Below, piece after piece: positions 8,632 to 16,363 of a DNA stretch of 35,339 bases; position 1 is the first letter of the stretch, and the number at the start of each line of letters is the position of its first letter. A model generated the notes under the pieces. It saw only the letters and a list, made by a program, of their open reading frames with translations, did no database searches and was not told the DNA's origin. Source of the stretch: Thauera propionica. GTDB lineage: Bacteria > Pseudomonadota > Gammaproteobacteria > Burkholderiales > Rhodocyclaceae. The position numbers and the translations under genes are program-made. Location: contig NZ_NOIH01000019.1 of NCBI RefSeq assembly GCF_002245655.1, positions 1 through 35,339 of the forward strand, in the 5' to 3' direction.

Positions 8632-9444
8632 TCAGGATGCCGGCTGACGCGCAGCCCAGCGCGCAATGATCCCGGCCAGTGCCGGTAGCCCCTCGCGAAT
8701 CGCCACCGGACCGGGCGAAAGGATCAGCGCCGACTTCACCTCATGCAGTTCGCCATCGCGCACAGCCGGCACGCTGTGCCACCCTTCACGCGCGGCAACC
8801 CGTTCCGGCCGGAAGCGCTTGCCGCACCATGAACCAATAATGATGTCCGGCGCCTGCCGTGCCGCCTCCAGCGGATCCGCAAGGATTCGCTGAGCCGCCC
8901 CCGGATGACGCGCACGCTCGGCGAAGACGTCCTCGCCGCCAGCGATCGCGATCAGCTCCGACACCCAGCCCACGCCGCTGATCGGCGGCTCGTCCCACTC
9001 CTCGAAATACACCCGCGGCCGCCGCGGCAGCGCCGCCGCCTGCGCGCGCACCGCAGCCATCGTCGCCTCCAGCTCCGCGACCAGGGCCAGCGAACGGTCC
9101 ACCGCGCCGACCAGGCGGCCGACCGTCTCGATCATCGCCAGGATGCCCTCGACGCTGCGCTGGTTGAACACATGCACCGCCACGCCGGCCTTGATCAGGT
9201 CACGCGCCACGTCGGCCTGCATGTCCGAGAAGCCAAGCACCAGATCCGGCTCGACCGCGAGTATCTTCTCCAGGTCGCCACTGGAGAACGCGAACACTTT
9301 CGGCTTCTCCCTGCGCGCGCGGGGAGGAATCACGGTGTAGCCACTGATACCCGCGACGCGGGCCTGCTCGCCCAGGGCGTAGAGGACCTCGACGGTCTCG
9401 GTCGTCAGGCAGACGATGCGTGAGGGAAGGCGCGCGGTAGTCAT
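8632..9444 (-). CDS. BtuF-like periplasmic-binding-protein fold without signal peptide
   Basis: The 270-residue protein has the helical-backbone (Peripla_BP_2) binding fold used for cobalamin and siderophores. Motifs include RIVCLTTETVEVLYALGEQARVAGIS at the start, LEKILAVEPDLVLGFSDMQ, VGRLVGAV, VYFEEWDEPPISGVGWVSELIAIAGGEDVF, and APDIIIGSWCG. These resemble proteins labelled cobalamin-binding protein. Unlike true BtuF it begins directly at the fold, with no signal peptide or lipobox. No longer start exists, because an in-frame TAA (the stop of the upstream cyclase gene) lies six codons before the ATG. It should therefore be cytoplasmic unless exported in another way. No BtuC or BtuD genes are adjacent. 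It follows the cyclase gene by 18 bases and is almost certainly co-transcribed with it. Confidence 0.8.
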   Translation of the reverse strand: MTTARLPSRIVCLTTETVEVLYALGEQARVAGISGYTVIPPRARREKPKVFAFSSGDLEKILAVEPDLVLGFSDMQADVARDLIKAGVAVHVFNQRSVEGILAMIETVGRLVGAVDRSLALVAELEATMAAVRAQAAALPRRPRVYFEEWDEPPISGVGWVSELIAIAGGEDVFAERARHPGAAQRILADPLEAARQAPDIIIGSWCGKRFRPERVAAREGWHSVPAVRDGELHEVKSALILSPGPVAIREGLPALAGIIARWAARQPAS

Positions 9445-9462
9445 GAGCTGAAATGCAATCCG

Positions 9463-11751
9463 TTAAGGCTGTTCGCCGGTGTAGACCCTGACCTGGTTCC
9501 GGCCCCCTGCCTTGGCCGCGTAGAGCGCGCGATCGGCACGCTTCAACGCCACCTCGGCTCCCGCGGAATCGAGCGCGGCGAGACCGATGCTGACCGTCAC
9601 CGCCACACGCCCCTCCCCAGTGTCCACCGAGGATTCGGCGATGCGAACGCGCAGCCGGTCGGCGAGCAGGCGGGCGTCCGCTGGCGCCACACCAAGCAGC
9701 AAGGCGGAGAACTCTTCCCCGCCCAGACGAGCGGCGGCATCCTGCTGGCGCAAGCCATTGCGGATCAGATCGGCAACATGGCACAGCACCTTGTCCCCAG
9801 CCGCGTGGCCATAGGTGTCGTTGACGCGCTTGAAGTAATCGATGTCGATCATCAGCAACACCCCCTGGCGCTCGGGGTTGCTCCGCAGCGTCGAGCTCGC
9901 CGCTTCGAGGCTGCTCATGAAGCTGCGCCGGTTGGGCAGCGCGGTCAGCGCATCGGTCGAGGCCAGCGTCGCCAGCGCGGTTTCGCGCTGCTTGCGGTCG
10001 GACACGTCGCGTACCAGCCAGACCCGTCCAAGCTGGCGCTGGTCACGCATGATGGGCAGCCAGTCGATCTCGAAGCTGCGACCGTCGGCATCGGTGAGTT
10101 CGACCGATCTCCGGCGCTCCCCCTCGCTGCGGGCGTCAGGCACGTTCAGCCAAGCGGCCCGCTGCGGCCCGACGCGTGCGCAGAGCGCGTCATGCGGCAA
10201 GCCCTGCAGCGCAGCCGGATCGTCGCCGATGCCCAGCAACTCGCACATGCCTCGATTGACGATCGTCACCCTGCCCGCCGCATCTTCCATCAGGACGCCT
10301 CCGGGGAAACGCTGCAGCAGGGTCGTCAGTCGCAGCCGCTCGGCATCGAGCGCAGCCTCGACGACGTGGCGCTCGGTAATGTCGAGCAGGGTGCCCGCGA
10401 CCCGCAGCGGCCTGCCCGCCTCGTCGCGTGAGACCACACGCCCACGGTCGAGCACCCAGATCGTCTCGCCATCGCGGCGCAGCATCCGGTACGTCGTCTG
10501 GTACTGCCGGGTCTCGGCACGCAGGTGGGCATGGAGAGCCTCATGCACCTGCTTGCGGTCGTCGGGGTGGATGCTCGCATCCCAGGTCGCGAAATCGGGC
10601 GCCGCTTCACCGGGGGCGTAACCCAGCATCCTCGCCCAGCGTGTGTTGCAGCGATTCTCCCCGGTCACGCAGTTCCAGTCCCAGGTTCCGAGATCGCCGC
10701 CCTCGAGCGCGAACTCGAGCCGCTCTCCCGCCTGCGCCAGCGCTGCCGTCTGGCGGCTCTTCAACAAGTAGAGCCGCGTGATCCACAACGCCGCAAGCAG
10801 CAGCGCCACGGTGGCGACGAGGTTGTAGAGGCCACTGCTCCGCACGGACTCCCGCACCGTCGCCATCGCGGCCGATTTGCTGAGACCGAGGCTGACCACG
10901 AGCGGCCTGTCCTGCACCCGACGCCATGCGTAGTAGCGCTCGACCCCATCGACCGGCGCAACGACGTCGTAGAAGCCGTGCGACACCAGGTGGTCATGCA
11001 GGAAGCGGCGATCAGCTGGCACGCTCTTGCCGAGCACATCTTCGAGCAGGTGAGAGCGTGCGAGATAGGCACCATCGTCGCGCAGAAGCAGTGCGACATC
11101 GGCCGGATCGGGAAAGATGTCGCGAAGCGCGCGGGACAGATGTTCCGCCGACACGGACACGACGATCACGCCTTCAAGCCGCCCCTCGCGGTGCAAGGGC
11201 CGCGAAAACTGCACGGTCCATTTGCCCGATATGCGCCCGAGCACGGGATGGCTGATGTACAAGCCCGATTCCGCGCGGTTCAGATGCACCGCGAAGTGCG
11301 ACCGATCCGCGATCGAGACTTTCGTTGCCGCGACCGTGGCGTCCTCCGGCACCAGGCTGGAAAACAGGACCTCACCCCGTTCGCTGGCGATCGCGACCTG
11401 GACCACGGCACCCTCCGGCAAGGCATGCTGCGCCACGCTCACCGTGCGACGGAAGGTTCGCTCACCCTCTGCAAGCCAGCTTTGCCCAAGCTGCAACGTA
11501 AGGTAGTCGAGCTTCTCGACCATGGTACTGACCTGCAGCGCCAGCGCATGCACGGTCTGCTCGGCACGCAACCTGACGTTGGCCTCGACCTGGTCGAGTT
11601 GTGACCGGTGCGTCTGATTCAGCTCGAACCAATACACGCCGAGACAGAGCAGGATCGCCACCCAGCCGGCAAGCGCGCGCCACACCGCATTGCGCGGCAA
11701 GGGAAGTGCCACTTCGGATCGACGGTGCCGGAGCAAGAACTTGGGGATCAA
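9463..11751 (-). CDS. Membrane diguanylate cyclase with CACHE, two PAS and GGDEF domains
   Basis: The 762-residue inner-membrane sensor is predicted to make cyclic di-GMP from two GTP. Order of parts: TM1 about 24-42, a periplasmic double-CACHE-like region about 45-305, TM2 about 308-330, PAS with PAC about 345-465 (IHPDDRKQVHEAL), a second PAS about 470-590, and a GGDEF domain about 595-757. The active site reads GGEEF (677-681), a functional variant. RQQD at 668-671, five residues before it, is an intact inhibitory I-site, so product feedback is expected. There is no EAL domain. The start is a TTG at 11751 without a good Shine-Dalgarno; a GTG at codon 14 is an alternative. The CACHE domain suggests control by a periplasmic small molecule. 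The next gene downstream is the BtuF-like protein, in the same frame. Confidence 0.9.
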   Translation of the reverse strand: MIPKFLLRHRRSEVALPLPRNAVWRALAGWVAILLCLGVYWFELNQTHRSQLDQVEANVRLRAEQTVHALALQVSTMVEKLDYLTLQLGQSWLAEGERTFRRTVSVAQHALPEGAVVQVAIASERGEVLFSSLVPEDATVAATKVSIADRSHFAVHLNRAESGLYISHPVLGRISGKWTVQFSRPLHREGRLEGVIVVSVSAEHLSRALRDIFPDPADVALLLRDDGAYLARSHLLEDVLGKSVPADRRFLHDHLVSHGFYDVVAPVDGVERYYAWRRVQDRPLVVSLGLSKSAAMATVRESVRSSGLYNLVATVALLLAALWITRLYLLKSRQTAALAQAGERLEFALEGGDLGTWDWNCVTGENRCNTRWARMLGYAPGEAAPDFATWDASIHPDDRKQVHEALHAHLRAETRQYQTTYRMLRRDGETIWVLDRGRVVSRDEAGRPLRVAGTLLDITERHVVEAALDAERLRLTTLLQRFPGGVLMEDAAGRVTIVNRGMCELLGIGDDPAALQGLPHDALCARVGPQRAAWLNVPDARSEGERRRSVELTDADGRSFEIDWLPIMRDQRQLGRVWLVRDVSDRKQRETALATLASTDALTALPNRRSFMSSLEAASSTLRSNPERQGVLLMIDIDYFKRVNDTYGHAAGDKVLCHVADLIRNGLRQQDAAARLGGEEFSALLLGVAPADARLLADRLRVRIAESSVDTGEGRVAVTVSIGLAALDSAGAEVALKRADRALYAAKAGGRNQVRVYTGEQP

Positions 11752-11867
11752 GAGATTCTGGGCGCCCGCGGCCGGGCGTCGTCATTTTTTGAGGATGATA
11801 GACGATGCCATCGCGGCGAGGCGTGACGGGATGCCGCTGCGCCACCCAATTTGGTGCTGTCGGCCTC

Positions 11868-11909
11868 CAAAATACGACGCCCCCGGCGCAAGGATGCGCT
11901 GGGGGCGTC
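11868..11909 (-). terminator. Rho-independent terminator of acnB
   Basis: A perfect 9-bp stem GACGCCCCC (11876-11884 with 11901-11909) encloses a second 5-bp stem GCGCA/TGCGC with an AGGA loop. On the minus strand it is followed by GTATTTTGG. The position, 38 bases past the acnB stop, and the stability make this a convincing terminator. Confidence 0.8.
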
Positions 11910-11914
11910 GTCGG

Positions 11915-11933
11915 GGTCCGGTCGAGCCGGACC
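11915..11933 (-). other. Short hairpin directly after the acnB stop
   Basis: A 7-bp perfect stem GGTCCGG with a 5-base loop (TCGAG on the plus strand) lies between the acnB stop codon and the main terminator. No T-tract follows. It may protect the 3' end or help termination. Confidence 0.45.
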
Positions 11934-11946
11934 GATCAGGCCGGGA

Positions 11947-14544
11947 TCAGACCGTCACGGTGTCAGCCACCGTACGGAACTCCTCGATCTGGTCGAAGTT
12001 CATGTAGCGGTAGATATCGGCGGCCTTCTTGTTCACCACCTCCACCTGCGCCATGTACTCGGCAACGGTCGGGATCTTGCCCATCAGCGCGCACACCGCG
12101 GCCAGCTCGGCGGAACCCAGATAGACGCGGGTGTCGATGCCGAGGCGGTTGGGGAAGTTGCGCGTCGAGGTCGACATTGCGGTGCTGCCCTTGCGGATCT
12201 GCGCCTGGTTGCCCATGCACAGCGAGCAGCCCGGCATCTCCATGCGGGCGCCGGACTTGCCGAGCACGCCGTAATAACCTTCCTCGTTGAGGATCATCGC
12301 GTCCATCTTGGTGGGCGGGGCAATCCACAGGCGGGTCGGGATGTCGGACTTGCCGTCCAGCACCTTGCCGGCGGCGCGGAAGTGACCGATGTTGGTCATG
12401 CACGAGCCGATGAAGACTTCGTCGATCTTGTCGCCGGCGACTTCGGACAGCAGCTTGACGTCATCCGGATCGTTCGGGCAGGCGACGATCGGCTCCTTGA
12501 TGTCGGCGAGGTCGATCTCGATCACGGCGGCGTACTCGGCGTCGGCGTCGCCCGACAGCAGCTCGCCGTTGGCGATCCACTCTTCCATGGCCTTGATGCG
12601 GCGGCCCAGGGTGCGCTTGTCTTCGTAGCCGTTGGCGATCATCCACTTCATCAGCGTGATGTTCGAGTTCATGTACTCGACGATCGGCGCCTTGTTGAGG
12701 TGGACGGTGCAGCCGGCGGCGGAGCGCTCGGCCGAAGCGTCGGTCAGTTCGAAGGCCTGTTCGACCTTCAGATCCGGCAGGCCTTCGATCTCGAGGATGC
12801 GGCCGGAGAAGATGTTCTTCTTGCCCTTCTTCTCGACCGTCAGCAGGCCCTGGCGGATGGCGTACAGCGGGATCGCGTTGACCAGGTCACGCAGCGTGAC
12901 GCCCGGCTGCATCGTACCCTTGAAGCGCACCAGCACCGATTCCGGCATGTCGAGCGGCATCACGCCGGTCGCGGCCGCGAAGGCCACCAGGCCAGAACCG
13001 GCCGGGAAGGAGATGCCGATCGGGAAGCGGGTGTGGCTGTCGCCGCCGGTGCCGACGGTGTCGGGCAGCAGCAGGCGGTTGAGCCAGGAGTGGATGACGC
13101 CGTCGCCCGGGCGCAGCGACACGCCGCCGCGGGTGCTGATGAAGCTCGGCAACTCGCGGTGCATCTTGACGTCGACCAGCTTCGGGTAGGCGGCGGTATG
13201 GCAGAAGGACTGCATCACCAGGTCGGCGGAGAAGCCGAGGCAGGCGAGATCCTTCAGTTCGTCGCGGGTCATCGGGCCGGTGGTGTCCTGGCTACCGACG
13301 GTGGTCATCTTGGGTTCGCAGTAGGTACCCGGACGGATACCCTGGCCTTCCGGCAGACCGCAGGCGCGGCCGACCATCTTCTGCGCCAGCGAGAAGCCCT
13401 TGCCGGAATCGGCGGGCGCCTGCGGCAGGCGGAACAGGGTCGAGGGCGGCAGGCCCAGCGCTTCGCGCGCCTTGGTGGTGAGGCCACGGCCGATGATCAG
13501 CGGGATGCGGCCACCGGCGCGCACTTCGTCGAGGATCACCAGGGTCTTGAGCTGCGATTCGGCGATCACGGCGCCGTTCTTGAGCGCAGTGACCTTGCCG
13601 GAGGCATGATCGACCTTGAGCTCGATCTCGTCGCCCATGTCCATCTGACCGGCGTCGATCTCGATCGGCAGCGCGCCAGCGTCTTCCATGGTGTTGAAGA
13701 AGATCGGGGCGATCTTGGAGCCCAGGCACACGCCGCCGAAGCGCTTGTTCGGGACGAAGGGGATGTCCTCGCCGGTGAACCACAGCACCGAGTTGGTGGC
13801 GGACTTGCGCGAGGAACCCGTGCCGACCACGTCACCAACGTAGGCGACCAGATTGCCCTTGGCCTTCAGCTCTTCGAGGAACTTGACCGGACCACGCACG
13901 CCCGGCTCTTCCGGGGTGATGCCCGGACGCGGGTTCTTGAGCATGGCCAGCGCGTGCAGCGGGATGTCGGGGCGCGACCAGGCGTCCGGCGCGGGCGACA
14001 GGTCGTCGGTGTTGGTTTCGCCGGTGACCTTGAACACGGTCAGTTTCTGCGACGCGGGGACTTCCGGGCGGCTCGTGAACCACTCGGCGTCAGCCCACGA
14101 CTGCATGACGGCCTTGGCGTTGGCGTTGCCGGCGGCGGCCAGTTCCTTGACGTCGTGGAAGTAGTCGAACATCAGCAGGGTCTTCTTCAGGCCCTCGGCC
14201 GCGACCGCACCGACTTCTCCGTCGGCCAGCAGGTCGATCATCGGCTTGATGTTGAAACCGCCCAGCATGGTGCCGAGCAGTTCGGTGGCCTTGGCGCGCG
14301 ACACCAGGCCACAGGTCTCTTCACCCTTGGCGACCTTGGCCAGGAATTCGGCCTTGACCTTGGCGGCGTCGTCCACGCCGGCCGGCACGCGATAGGTCAG
14401 CAGCTCGACGAGGAAAGCCTCCTCGCCAGCAGGGGGGTTCTTCAGCAGAGCGACCAGCTCGGTGACCTGCTGCTTGCTCAGCGGCAGCGGCGGGATGCCG
14501 AGGGCGGCACGTTCGGCGACATGGGCACGGTAGGCTTCAAGCAC
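11947..14544 (-). CDS. acnB: Aconitate hydratase B / 2-methylisocitrate dehydratase
   Basis: The 865-residue enzyme, the same length as E. coli AcnB, interconverts citrate and isocitrate in the TCA cycle. In many bacteria it also acts in the methylcitrate route of propionate breakdown. The N-terminal HEAT-like domain ([20 protein letters not shown]) and the early swivelling domain ([25 protein letters not shown]) are the order specific to AcnB rather than AcnA. The three [4Fe-4S] ligands are visible as GSC in [10 protein letters not shown] (about C715) and CSLC (about C773 and C776). The start is a GTG at 14544, supported by a GAGGAAG Shine-Dalgarno six bases upstream. It appears monocistronic: an operator-like palindrome and a TATAAT lie upstream and a strong terminator downstream. 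In other bacteria apo-AcnB binds mRNA as an iron sensor, which may apply here. Confidence 0.97.
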   Translation of the reverse strand: MLEAYRAHVAERAALGIPPLPLSKQQVTELVALLKNPPAGEEAFLVELLTYRVPAGVDDAAKVKAEFLAKVAKGEETCGLVSRAKATELLGTMLGGFNIKPMIDLLADGEVGAVAAEGLKKTLLMFDYFHDVKELAAAGNANAKAVMQSWADAEWFTSRPEVPASQKLTVFKVTGETNTDDLSPAPDAWSRPDIPLHALAMLKNPRPGITPEEPGVRGPVKFLEELKAKGNLVAYVGDVVGTGSSRKSATNSVLWFTGEDIPFVPNKRFGGVCLGSKIAPIFFNTMEDAGALPIEIDAGQMDMGDEIELKVDHASGKVTALKNGAVIAESQLKTLVILDEVRAGGRIPLIIGRGLTTKAREALGLPPSTLFRLPQAPADSGKGFSLAQKMVGRACGLPEGQGIRPGTYCEPKMTTVGSQDTTGPMTRDELKDLACLGFSADLVMQSFCHTAAYPKLVDVKMHRELPSFISTRGGVSLRPGDGVIHSWLNRLLLPDTVGTGGDSHTRFPIGISFPAGSGLVAFAAATGVMPLDMPESVLVRFKGTMQPGVTLRDLVNAIPLYAIRQGLLTVEKKGKKNIFSGRILEIEGLPDLKVEQAFELTDASAERSAAGCTVHLNKAPIVEYMNSNITLMKWMIANGYEDKRTLGRRIKAMEEWIANGELLSGDADAEYAAVIEIDLADIKEPIVACPNDPDDVKLLSEVAGDKIDEVFIGSCMTNIGHFRAAGKVLDGKSDIPTRLWIAPPTKMDAMILNEEGYYGVLGKSGARMEMPGCSLCMGNQAQIRKGSTAMSTSTRNFPNRLGIDTRVYLGSAELAAVCALMGKIPTVAEYMAQVEVVNKKAADIYRYMNFDQIEEFRTVADTVTV

Positions 14545-14614
14545 GGCGACTTCCTCACTTTTCGTGGCGGTGATCAGGGCTCCACACGGGGATCGCCCGT
14601 GCGAATCGGAACGG

Positions 14615-14635
14615 ATTATATGTCTTTTATAAGAC
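14615..14635 (-). promoter_or_regulatory. acnB promoter -10 with overlapping operator-like inverted repeat
   Basis: On the minus strand a perfect TATAAT (14615-14620) lies 70 bases before the acnB start. It is immediately preceded by a perfect inverted repeat GTCTT-N4-AAGAC (14622-14635) in an AT-rich patch. No good -35 is found at 16-18 bases. The palindrome would sit between -35 and -10, a typical repressor position. The binding protein is unknown. Confidence 0.5.
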
Positions 14636-14691
14636 TTGCGGTGCAGTGCAACACCCGCGCGAAGGATGCGGGCACAAAAATCCTTTGAATT

Positions 14692-15387
14692 CTACTCCTG
14701 CGCGTTCGCCATGTCCGGTTTCGACGCCGGCTGACGGAAGCGGACGCGCTCGGGAGACGTTGCGCCGCCCGTCATGACGAAGCTCATCGCCTCGTCCATC
14801 GACCAGTCGGTCGACACCACCTGCGACAAGGGCACGATCTCGATGTAGCCCGAGGTCGGGTTGGGCGAGGTCGGCACATAGACGGCGGCCAGTTCCTCGC
14901 CGGTAGCCTCGTCGCGAATCACGCGGGTGACGAATCCCACGGCCTTCATGTCCGGCGACGGAAAGCTGATCAGCACGACGCGCTGCACGCCTGTCGGCTT
15001 CTCCTTGATCACGGCGAGGAAGCGCTTGGTGCCGCCATAGATCGCCGCAACCAGGGGAATGTTCTGCACCAGGCGCTCCAGCCGGCCGATGATGCGCTGC
15101 CCGATCACCTGCGAGGCCAGCCAGCCCAGCGAGTAGAGCACGACCAGCGTGAACACCACGCCCAGCAGCGACTGGAACTGCGGCAGCAGCAGAAAGTCTG
15201 CAAACGCCGGATAATTGCGTCGCATCCCGCGTGACAGCGCCAGCACCCAAGGCGTGCCGAGCTTGGACAGCTGGGTGAATATGAAGTCGAAGACCAGCCA
15301 GGTGACCCACAGCGGCGCGGCGGTCAGCAGCCCGATCAACAGATACCGGCGGGTATTGCGCATGCGTTCTTGAGCGTGCAGGTCCAT
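14692..15387 (-). CDS. DUF502 family inner-membrane protein
   Basis: The 231-residue protein has a family-typical opening, RRYLLIGLLTAAPLWVTWLVF (TM1), then a loop, a second membrane segment (SLLGVVFTLVVLYSLGWLASQVIG), and a soluble C-terminal domain with IYGGTKRFLAVI, FPSPDMKAVGFVT and VYVPTSPNPTSGYIEIVP. The last motif is diagnostic of DUF502. The family is widespread in proteobacteria and plants (COV-like proteins) but has no proven biochemical role; membrane traffic or envelope functions have been suggested. The start at 15387 is uncertain: the ATG at 15363 would remove eight residues, and neither has a good Shine-Dalgarno. The open frame extends much further upstream, but that part lies antisense to the ychJ-like gene and is not credible. 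The gene is divergent from the ychJ-like gene. Confidence 0.85.
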   Translation of the reverse strand: MDLHAQERMRNTRRYLLIGLLTAAPLWVTWLVFDFIFTQLSKLGTPWVLALSRGMRRNYPAFADFLLLPQFQSLLGVVFTLVVLYSLGWLASQVIGQRIIGRLERLVQNIPLVAAIYGGTKRFLAVIKEKPTGVQRVVLISFPSPDMKAVGFVTRVIRDEATGEELAAVYVPTSPNPTSGYIEIVPLSQVVSTDWSMDEAMSFVMTGGATSPERVRFRQPASKPDMANAQE

Positions 15388-15483
15388 CGCGAAAATCGTG
15401 TCGTCCACGGAATTGGTCGGGAGAATACCGCAATGGCACACCTGCACGTCCCTCCCATCCGAGCTCTTCCATCGTCTTTCCCC

Positions 15484-15882
15484 ATGAAACGAGACACTCC
15501 CTGCCCCTGCGGCTCCGGCCGCGCCTTCTCGGACTGCTGCGCCCCGGTGATCGCGGGCAACACCCCCGCAGCGGACGCTGAGGCGCTGATGCGCTCGCGC
15601 TACACCGCCTTTGCGCTGCAGCGCGGCGACTACCTGCTGGCAACCTGGCATCCGGACACCCGGCCCACGACCCTTGATCTGGACGAAGAGCCGGCCCCGA
15701 AGTGGATCGGACTCGAGATCCGTCGCCATCGCCTTCTCGCCGCGGAGGAACCGGCAACGGCCGAAGTCGAGTTCGTCGCCCGCTACCGGGTCGGCGGCCG
15801 CGCCCATCGCCTCCACGAGACCAGTCGCTTCGTGCACGAAGATGGCCGCTGGTACTACGTCGACGGCGTCATCCACGGCTGA
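15484..15882 (+). CDS. YchJ / UPF0225 family SEC-C protein
   Basis: The 132-residue protein begins with a SEC-C-type zinc motif, CPCGSGRAFSDCCAPVI (two Cys, then CC), followed by the YchJ middle domain with LMRSRYTAFALQRGDYLLATWHP and ending FVHEDGRWYYVDG. E. coli YchJ has SEC-C motifs at both ends; this shorter form lacks the C-terminal copy. Function is unknown; SEC-C motifs bind zinc and, in SecA, help bind SecB and ribosomes. The ATG at 15484 matches the family start, but the in-frame ATG at 15433 has a better Shine-Dalgarno (GGGAG), which would add a 17-residue leader. Both are possible. Confidence 0.85.
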   Translation: MKRDTPCPCGSGRAFSDCCAPVIAGNTPAADAEALMRSRYTAFALQRGDYLLATWHPDTRPTTLDLDEEPAPKWIGLEIRRHRLLAAEEPATAEVEFVARYRVGGRAHRLHETSRFVHEDGRWYYVDGVIHG

Positions 15883-15953
15883 CGCAAAGTAATGCGGGCA
15901 CGCGCATAATCCCACCGTCGGCCATCCGAGGCACGTCAGGAATATCTCACGTC

Positions 15954-16337
15954 ATGAACCTCGAAAAAGTCATCTTCGGTTTCTTCATCGTCCTCGCCGC
16001 CACGCTCAACTTCGGCTTCTTTGTGGGCGACATCGACAACCCGGCGCATCACGACGTCTACGAACTGTTCGCGGCCCTGGTCGTCAGTCTCATCGCTACG
16101 GTGCTCAAGTTCGGGGACCGCACGCAGATCGGTGCCGTCCATCTTTCCACCAGCCTGGTGGCGGACCTGCAACTGCTCGCTGCCGCCATGGTTTGGGGAT
16201 ATGCAGCGCACGTCTCGGCGAGCGGACTGAGCCCGGAGATGATGTCCAAGGTCGTCTCGCTGTCGGGCGGCGCCCTCTTCGCCAACATCGTCTCGGTGAT
16301 CATCCTGATCGCCGAAACCATCATGCAGCGCCGCTGA
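15954..16337 (+). CDS. Small conserved membrane protein (DUF6394-like) paired with K+ channel
   Basis: The 127-residue protein has about four hydrophobic segments: VIFGFFIVLAATLNFGFFVG at the N-terminus, ELFAALVVSLIATVLKF, DLQLLAAAMVWGYAA, and FANIVSVIILIAETIM at the end. Between the first two lies the acidic loop DIDNPAHHDVYE. The second segment is followed by KFGDRTQIGAVHLSTSLVADLQ. It resembles a family I recall as DUF6394, but I cannot check this. It lies 26 bases upstream of the K+ channel gene in the same direction, so the two are probably co-transcribed. It could be an accessory or regulatory subunit of the channel; that is inference from position only. Confidence 0.75.
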   Translation: MNLEKVIFGFFIVLAATLNFGFFVGDIDNPAHHDVYELFAALVVSLIATVLKFGDRTQIGAVHLSTSLVADLQLLAAAMVWGYAAHVSASGLSPEMMSKVVSLSGGALFANIVSVIILIAETIMQRR

Positions 16338-16363
16338 CCGCTGTCGCGCGACAAGGCCCGATC

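Noticed and set aside
8632-9444. Calling the BtuF-like gene a vitamin B12 importer component
   Set aside because: No signal peptide and no BtuC/BtuD partners are present, so a transport role is not supported by the sequence.
11763-11790. Hairpin CGCCCG/CGGGCG followed by six T on the plus strand, upstream of the cyclase gene
   Set aside because: The T-run starts six bases after the stem base, and no plus-strand gene ends here, so a terminator call is not supported.
11851-14688. A 945-codon open frame on the plus strand opposite acnB
   Set aside because: It is Arg/Gly/His/Asp-rich with no recognisable domain, and it mirrors a perfectly conserved acnB. Long antisense frames are expected from third-position GC bias in this genome.
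14692-15915. Extended 407-residue version of the DUF502 protein
   Set aside because: The extra N-terminal part lies antisense to the ychJ-like gene and has no likeness to DUF502; the family N-terminus is at 15363-15387.
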